Part shown: positions 4,890 through 8,842 of the stretch, piece after piece | Position numbering within the stretch: position 1 is the stretch's first letter | Layout: each line of letters opens with the position of its first letter | NCBI GenBank assembly: GCA_002403175.1 | Contig: DHHG01000132.1 | Location: 1,234-10,075, forward strand | Source of the DNA: Syntrophaceae bacterium UBA4778 | Lineage (GTDB): Bacteria; Desulfobacterota; Syntrophia; Syntrophales; UBA4778 | Reading direction: 5' to 3' | DNA: 8,842 nt | The notes under the pieces: model-generated | Databases searched by the model: none | Told to the model about the DNA's origin: nothing | What the model saw: the letters and a program-made list of their open reading frames with translations, nothing else | Program-made: the position numbers and the translations under genes

Positions 4890-7631
4890 TTATTTCATCT
4901 TATTTCTTTCCAGAGATTGCAGGAGATCGCTCATTTGGCGAAGCTCCTCTCCATATCCTCTCCAATTCCCCTGCCTTAAATTTTCTTGAGCCTTTCGATA
5001 ATGATTCAGAGCTTCAAGAGCGACACTGCGATCACTTCGCACAGCCCCCATCGGCATTTCGACTGTTGCCTGAGGAACTTCCTTTTGCCTCAGCAAATCC
5101 CCTCCGAACACCCTTTGAATCGACAATTCAAGATTTTCCTCCATCGCAATCGCATTGCCGAAAGCAAGGATAACCCGCTTCAACTCAGGAAGCTGCCCTC
5201 TTTCCGCTGCAAGATAAAGCGACTCAACGTAGAGAATGGAATTTTCAACGGGTACAGCCAGAAGATTCCCTCGAATAACCTGAGATCCTCTCTGGCTCCA
5301 TAGCGAAAGTTGTTTCGAAATTTCGGTATCCTGATCAATTCTAGCTTCTATCTGCTTTGGTCCGTATATTAAAGACTGCTTGGGAAAATTATAGACAATA
5401 ATTTTTCCGTAATTGGGGGCATCGCATCGTGCAGCCATCCATGCGGACATGTTATCTCTTTTACTCGGCGTGAAAGGAATCATAGAAATGAATTCCTCTT
5501 TCTTCTCTCCGGGGAATTTGAGGACAGTATAGTATGGCTCCATTTCCTGTTCTCTCCCTCGCAGATGTTTCATGGGAATCGACCACAAGTCTTCTTTGTT
5601 ATAAAACACCTGAGGATCCTTCATGTGATAGGCCCGGTACATGCTGGCTTGTATGGAAAAAATACCTTGGGGATATCTCACGTGTTCCTGCATATCTGCA
5701 GGCATTTTCGATATATCCTTAAATACGCCCGGGAATATTTTTTGATAGGTCTTCATGATAGGATCTTCAGGATCACTGATGTAGAGGTCGACCGTTCCAT
5801 CATAAGCATCTACAACCGCTTTGACGGAATTGCGAATGTAATTTCCGAGCCCTCGAACTGGTTCAGAATAGGGGAAATACTTCGTCACCGTATACCCATC
5901 CACAAACCAAACGATTCTTCCTGCTGAGGTAACGACCGGATAGGGATCGCTGTCCAGATGAATGAACGGGATAATCTGAGCAACACGTTCCTTGATGTCC
6001 CGGTAATACATGATCCTTGTCTCGGGACTGATATCGTCCGAGAGAAGGATCGTGAAGGATCCGAATCGTGCGGCATACAGAAATTTTCTCCAGTAGGAAA
6101 GAGTAACGCCTCCTTTGCCATTGTAGCGGGAATAGACATTTTTATCCCCTACAGGATAGTCAAACTCCGGACGCTTGCCCTTAACGAACACATAGTCATT
6201 GGCTGTTTCTCCATAATATATTTCCGGTCTTTTTATTTCTATATTGGCATTAGATTTTGGTGGTATGTCCTTCAAGAAAAATTCAGGCAAACCCTCTTTC
6301 GTTATTCTATTTACCGGGCTCATAACGGCGCCGTATCCGTGGGTGTATGTCATATGCTCATTCACCCAGGTCCTGGATGGCAGGGAAGGATAAGAAAGCT
6401 CGCGCGGCGATATGGCGACCTGACGATATTCGCCATTGATACGGTATCTGTCATTGTCCACATCGGAAAATTTATAATACGTTCGAATCTCCTGAAGCTG
6501 ACTGTACGTAGATAACAGAGGTTCATGATCCCAAAGCCGGATATTTTTAATCGTGGTGTCATTCTTTTTCAGATCGTCCAGACTGAGGGCCTCCGTAGCT
6601 GAAAATTCTCTGTCTTCAATATTATCCAGGCCATATGCAAGGCGGGTATATTTTATATTGCGTTCGAGGTATGGTTTTTCCAGAACGATTTCATTCGGTA
6701 TGACTTTGAATTTTTGAACCATGGATGGATAGAGGACCCGGCCGAAAAACATAAATGCAAAAAGCGCCAAAACTGCGGCAGCCGGTATCTTCCAGTTCCG
6801 TTTGAAAATCCACGTGATAAATGCGATTCCGGCTATAATGCACAATCCGATAGATATTTGAAGGACCCGGATCTGAGTTGTTGCATCGGTAAAACCAGGT
6901 CCGAAAACCACGCCCCGCTTCGTAAAAAGCAGTCCATAAAGTTCCAGTAAAATTCCATAGGCACCCAAAAAGAAAATAGCCGCCGTGATGGACGCCAAAT
7001 GTGCTTTCGCAGCGGGAGAAACCTCCCACATTCTGGGTGGGACAAAAAGAAAGGAGCGCCGGATAAAATATAGAACAGTAACGGCGATACCCGAAATGAT
7101 CAGTGCAAACAAAAGCCATGAATAAATGTCGTTAAGAAAAGGAAGCTGAAACACATAAAAACCGATGTCTTTGTCGAATATGGGATCACGGATTCGGAAG
7201 GAAGATGCGTTAAAAAAATTAAGATACGACTCCCATTCATTGGCGCCGTTTGATGCTGCAATAAAACCGAAAAAAACAGAGGAGGAAGCGATCATTATCT
7301 GCAAAGGACGATCTGCTATTTGCAATGCAGGTATATGAAGCGGATCATCTCTTTCCAGAAAAATGACCGGCCTGCTCGATAGTTTAAATGCAATATAAAG
7401 ATTCGCAAAATAAATCAGAAAGAATCCCAGGCCGAATATTGCAGCCGTCTTCATTTTACTGATAAAGGTAATCGTAAAAATGCTCTCGTAACCTACTTCC
7501 TGAAACCAGAACCAATCGGTAACAAAGCCAACGATTCGCCAAAAAGAAATGAAGGCGATTACAGCAGCGATAAGAAAAACGATCCTGAAATGCTTCTGCG
7601 CTTGATTATTAAATTCATAAGGAATAGGCAT
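4890..7631 (-). CDS. UPF0182 family large membrane protein
   Basis: This 913-residue protein belongs to UPF0182 (COG1615), conserved membrane proteins without an established function. Seven hydrophobic segments lie in the first third, roughly at 16-38, 61-84, 108-126, 169-190, 211-236, 255-276 and 282-301. A large soluble region follows, probably on the outer side of the membrane. Family signatures include FKVIPNE (308-314), KPYLERNIKYTRLAYGLD (319-336), NIRLWDHEPLL, THGYGAVMSPVNRITKEGLP (430-449), and a Glu/Leu/Gln-rich helical C-terminus. The length is normal for the family and there is no break. The ATG at 7631 is the only reasonable start; the nearest purine-rich site (GGGAG) is about 13 nt upstream, longer than usual. 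The gene is monocistronic here, divergent from the CCA enzyme gene and convergent with the small exported protein. Confidence 0.95.
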   Translation of the reverse strand: MPIPYEFNNQAQKHFRIVFLIAAVIAFISFWRIVGFVTDWFWFQEVGYESIFTITFISKMKTAAIFGLGFFLIYFANLYIAFKLSSRPVIFLERDDPLHIPALQIADRPLQIMIASSSVFFGFIAASNGANEWESYLNFFNASSFRIRDPIFDKDIGFYVFQLPFLNDIYSWLLFALIISGIAVTVLYFIRRSFLFVPPRMWEVSPAAKAHLASITAAIFFLGAYGILLELYGLLFTKRGVVFGPGFTDATTQIRVLQISIGLCIIAGIAFITWIFKRNWKIPAAAVLALFAFMFFGRVLYPSMVQKFKVIPNEIVLEKPYLERNIKYTRLAYGLDNIEDREFSATEALSLDDLKKNDTTIKNIRLWDHEPLLSTYSQLQEIRTYYKFSDVDNDRYRINGEYRQVAISPRELSYPSLPSRTWVNEHMTYTHGYGAVMSPVNRITKEGLPEFFLKDIPPKSNANIEIKRPEIYYGETANDYVFVKGKRPEFDYPVGDKNVYSRYNGKGGVTLSYWRKFLYAARFGSFTILLSDDISPETRIMYYRDIKERVAQIIPFIHLDSDPYPVVTSAGRIVWFVDGYTVTKYFPYSEPVRGLGNYIRNSVKAVVDAYDGTVDLYISDPEDPIMKTYQKIFPGVFKDISKMPADMQEHVRYPQGIFSIQASMYRAYHMKDPQVFYNKEDLWSIPMKHLRGREQEMEPYYTVLKFPGEKKEEFISMIPFTPSKRDNMSAWMAARCDAPNYGKIIVYNFPKQSLIYGPKQIEARIDQDTEISKQLSLWSQRGSQVIRGNLLAVPVENSILYVESLYLAAERGQLPELKRVILAFGNAIAMEENLELSIQRVFGGDLLRQKEVPQATVEMPMGAVRSDRSVALEALNHYRKAQENLRQGNWRGYGEELRQMSDLLQSLERNKMK

Positions 7632-7765
7632 TATTTCGAATCAACTCCCATAAGGTGATGTGACTAGGGCTTCAGTTTCTGTTTTTGAATAATCCGCATG
7701 AAGACATGATCATGAATTCGGTTATTAAGCTAAGTTAAAATCAGATTACCAATAATGGTTTGTTC

Positions 7766-7793
7766 ATCCTAACAAAATTCATTTTCATGTCAA
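7766..7793 (-). promoter_or_regulatory. Candidate promoter of the UPF0182 gene
   Basis: On the minus strand a perfect TTGACA (7793-7788) is followed after 16 bp by TAGGAT (7771-7766, four of six matches). The start would fall near 7759, leaving a leader of roughly 125 nt before the ATG at 7631. That leader contains a 10-bp palindrome, CATGATCATG (7705-7714), but no riboswitch that I can recognise. No equally good promoter was found for the plus-strand gene in this shared 237-bp region. Confidence 0.45.
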
Positions 7794-7817
7794 TTTTTTC
7801 CTTTCATAAATCAACCG

Positions 7818-7852
7818 GATCGGTAATGATCAGGTTCAAACCATTGCCGATC
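7818..7852. promoter_or_regulatory. 11-bp dyad/hairpin in the leader of the nucleotidyltransferase gene
   Basis: GATCGGTAATG (7818-7828) and CATTGCCGATC (7842-7852) form an inverted repeat with 10 of 11 Watson-Crick pairs and one G-U pair, around a 13-nt spacer. It ends 16 nt before the ATG at 7869. It is not followed by a T-run, so it is not a terminator. It could be an operator for a dimeric regulator or an mRNA hairpin near the ribosome binding site; the sequence alone cannot decide. Confidence 0.5.
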
Positions 7853-7868
7853 ATTTCGAAGACGGGTT

Positions 7869-8842
7869 ATGAAACAGCCGGATTCAGACATTTTCAAAAA
7901 AGCATTGCATATCATTTCCGTTCTCAGGCAGGCCGGTCACCAGGCATTTCTGGTTGGCGGCAGTGTTCGCGATCTTGTCCGAGGAATCGAGCCCGACGAA
8001 TACGACATCGTCACATCTGCAATACCTGATGAAATCCGCCAACTGTTTCAGCGGACGATTCCAGTAGGCGAAAGCTTCGGAGTCATTCTCCTTGTGGAAA
8101 ACGGAAATGTATTCGAAGTTGCGACCTTTCGTTCGGAAGAGGATTACCAGGACGGAAGAAGGCCATCCCAGGTTCGTCTCCCTGTTTCAGCACGCGAAGA
8201 TGTGCTTCGTCGTGATTTCACCATTAATGGATTATTATTGGATCCCATCTCCGGTGAGGTAATCGACTACGTGGGTGGGATGGAGGACATAAACAAAAAA
8301 CGAATTCGCACCATCGGCGCTGCAGATGAACGGTTTGCGGAAGACCATTTACGCATACTTCGTGCCGTACGTTTCTCGTCCACCATGGGATTCTCTATTA
8401 CAGCGGAAACCATGTCTGCGATTAAAAATAATGCAGGTTTGATCTCCAATATCAGTGCTGAAAGGATCAGAGATGAATTGACGAAAATTCTGGTTCGAGG
8501 GAATTCGCGCCAGGGATTTGAACTACTTTTGGAATCGGGCCTTCTCTCGATAATTCTTCCACAAGTCGCATCCATGAAGGGCATATCTCAGCCGCCCCTC
8601 TATCATCCTGAAGGAGATGTATGGGAGCATACCCTTCTCATGTTGAAGTTTCTTTCAGATCGAAAGGATGATTTGCGTAGAGATACAAGACTGGCGTGGG
8701 GCGTTCTTCTGCACGATATCGGAAAGCCTGATACATATATTCAGGATGAACGCGGCATACATTTTTACGGACACACGACCCATGGAGCTAACCTTGCTTT
8801 CAATATTCTCCAAAAGCTGCGATTTCCCAGGGCAGAGATCGA
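7869..8842 (+). CDS. CCA-adding/poly(A) polymerase-family tRNA nucleotidyltransferase with HD domain, 3'-partial
   Basis: This is a class II nucleotidyltransferase that adds or repairs the CCA (or part of it) at tRNA 3' ends. The first 324 residues are visible. They contain the GG-x-VRD motif at 30-35 (GGSVRD), the metal-binding x-D segment EYD at 44-46, RRDFTINGL at 114-122 (sugar discrimination), EDHLRILRAVRF at 158-169 (base/template site), and a metal-dependent HD domain with HPEGDVWEH (246-254), HD at 282-283 and GHTTH (301-305). Residue 44 is Glu where the family normally has the first of two catalytic Asp residues. ATG 7869 is the only start in this frame after the stop at 7827; its Shine-Dalgarno is poor. 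In some bacteria the CC and A additions are split between two such proteins, so exact specificity is not assignable. The gene continues past the window. Confidence 0.93.
   Translation, partial: MKQPDSDIFKKALHIISVLRQAGHQAFLVGGSVRDLVRGIEPDEYDIVTSAIPDEIRQLFQRTIPVGESFGVILLVENGNVFEVATFRSEEDYQDGRRPSQVRLPVSAREDVLRRDFTINGLLLDPISGEVIDYVGGMEDINKKRIRTIGAADERFAEDHLRILRAVRFSSTMGFSITAETMSAIKNNAGLISNISAERIRDELTKILVRGNSRQGFELLLESGLLSIILPQVASMKGISQPPLYHPEGDVWEHTLLMLKFLSDRKDDLRRDTRLAWGVLLHDIGKPDTYIQDERGIHFYGHTTHGANLAFNILQKLRFPRAEI

Noticed and set aside
5958..6515. 185-residue plus-strand open frame
   Set aside because: It lies antisense to well-conserved UPF0182 sequence and its translation looks like a reversed-codon shadow, without a domain or supported start.
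6691..7119. 142-residue minus-strand frame overlapping UPF0182
   Set aside because: It is the same strand in another frame across membrane segments; the conserved UPF0182 frame accounts for this region.
7631..7651. Six-codon reading frame (MGVDSK) whose stop overlaps the UPF0182 start codon, a possible leader peptide
   Set aside because: It has no ribosome binding site of its own and no attenuator-like codons or stems; a short frame like this is expected by chance.
7705..7714. Perfect 10-bp palindrome CATGATCATG in the UPF0182 leader
   Set aside because: It is short, single and AT-rich in surroundings, and no partner site is present, so an operator cannot be supported.
7760..8029. 89-residue plus-strand open frame overlapping the 5' end of the nucleotidyltransferase
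   Set aside because: The overlapping frame from 7869 encodes the conserved nucleotidyltransferase motifs; the longer upstream frame has no family character.

Overview
The window reads as an ordinary chromosomal stretch from a Gram-negative bacterium of moderate GC content, most likely a member of the Desulfobacterota (former Deltaproteobacteria). The points in favour are the plant/trypanosome-like ATP-phosphofructokinase, the four-cysteine form of ribosomal protein L28, a DUF4911-type small protein beside recJ, a UPF0182 giant membrane protein, and an intergenic palindromic repeat whose end (a 'TTTTTCAACAGCCTG' type sequence) I recall from that group. This placement is inference; no rRNA or other decisive marker is present.

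Layout. 1-1257 (+): 6-phosphofructokinase, entering from outside the window. 1348-1545 (+): rpmB (L28), closed by a perfect 16-bp stem terminator that also serves the converging minus-strand pair. 1614-2275 (-): a two-gene unit made of a DUF4911-like small protein and, 20 bp behind it, an exported beta-rich protein with an internal duplication. 2276-2408: divergent promoter region. 2409-4160 (+): recJ. 4164-4355: a nested-inverted-repeat element that looks like a MITE or large REP-type repeat. 4374-4872 (+): a small exported protein of unknown function with its own good sigma70-type promoter. 4890-7631 (-): a 913-residue UPF0182 membrane protein, convergent with the previous gene across only 17 bp. 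7632-7868: divergent regulatory region carrying a promoter for UPF0182 and an 11-bp dyad just ahead of the next gene. 7869-8842 (+): a CCA-adding/poly(A)-polymerase-like nucleotidyltransferase with an HD domain, leaving the window.

Functionally the genes are housekeeping: glycolysis (Pfk), translation (L28, tRNA 3'-end maturation) and DNA repair (RecJ), with three or four conserved or orphan envelope proteins of unknown role between them. I see no phage, plasmid, toxin-antitoxin, CRISPR or defence system. The points most worth a second look are the composite palindromic repeat behind recJ, the Glu in place of the first catalytic Asp in the nucleotidyltransferase, the dyad in that gene's leader, and the duplicated beta module in the exported protein.
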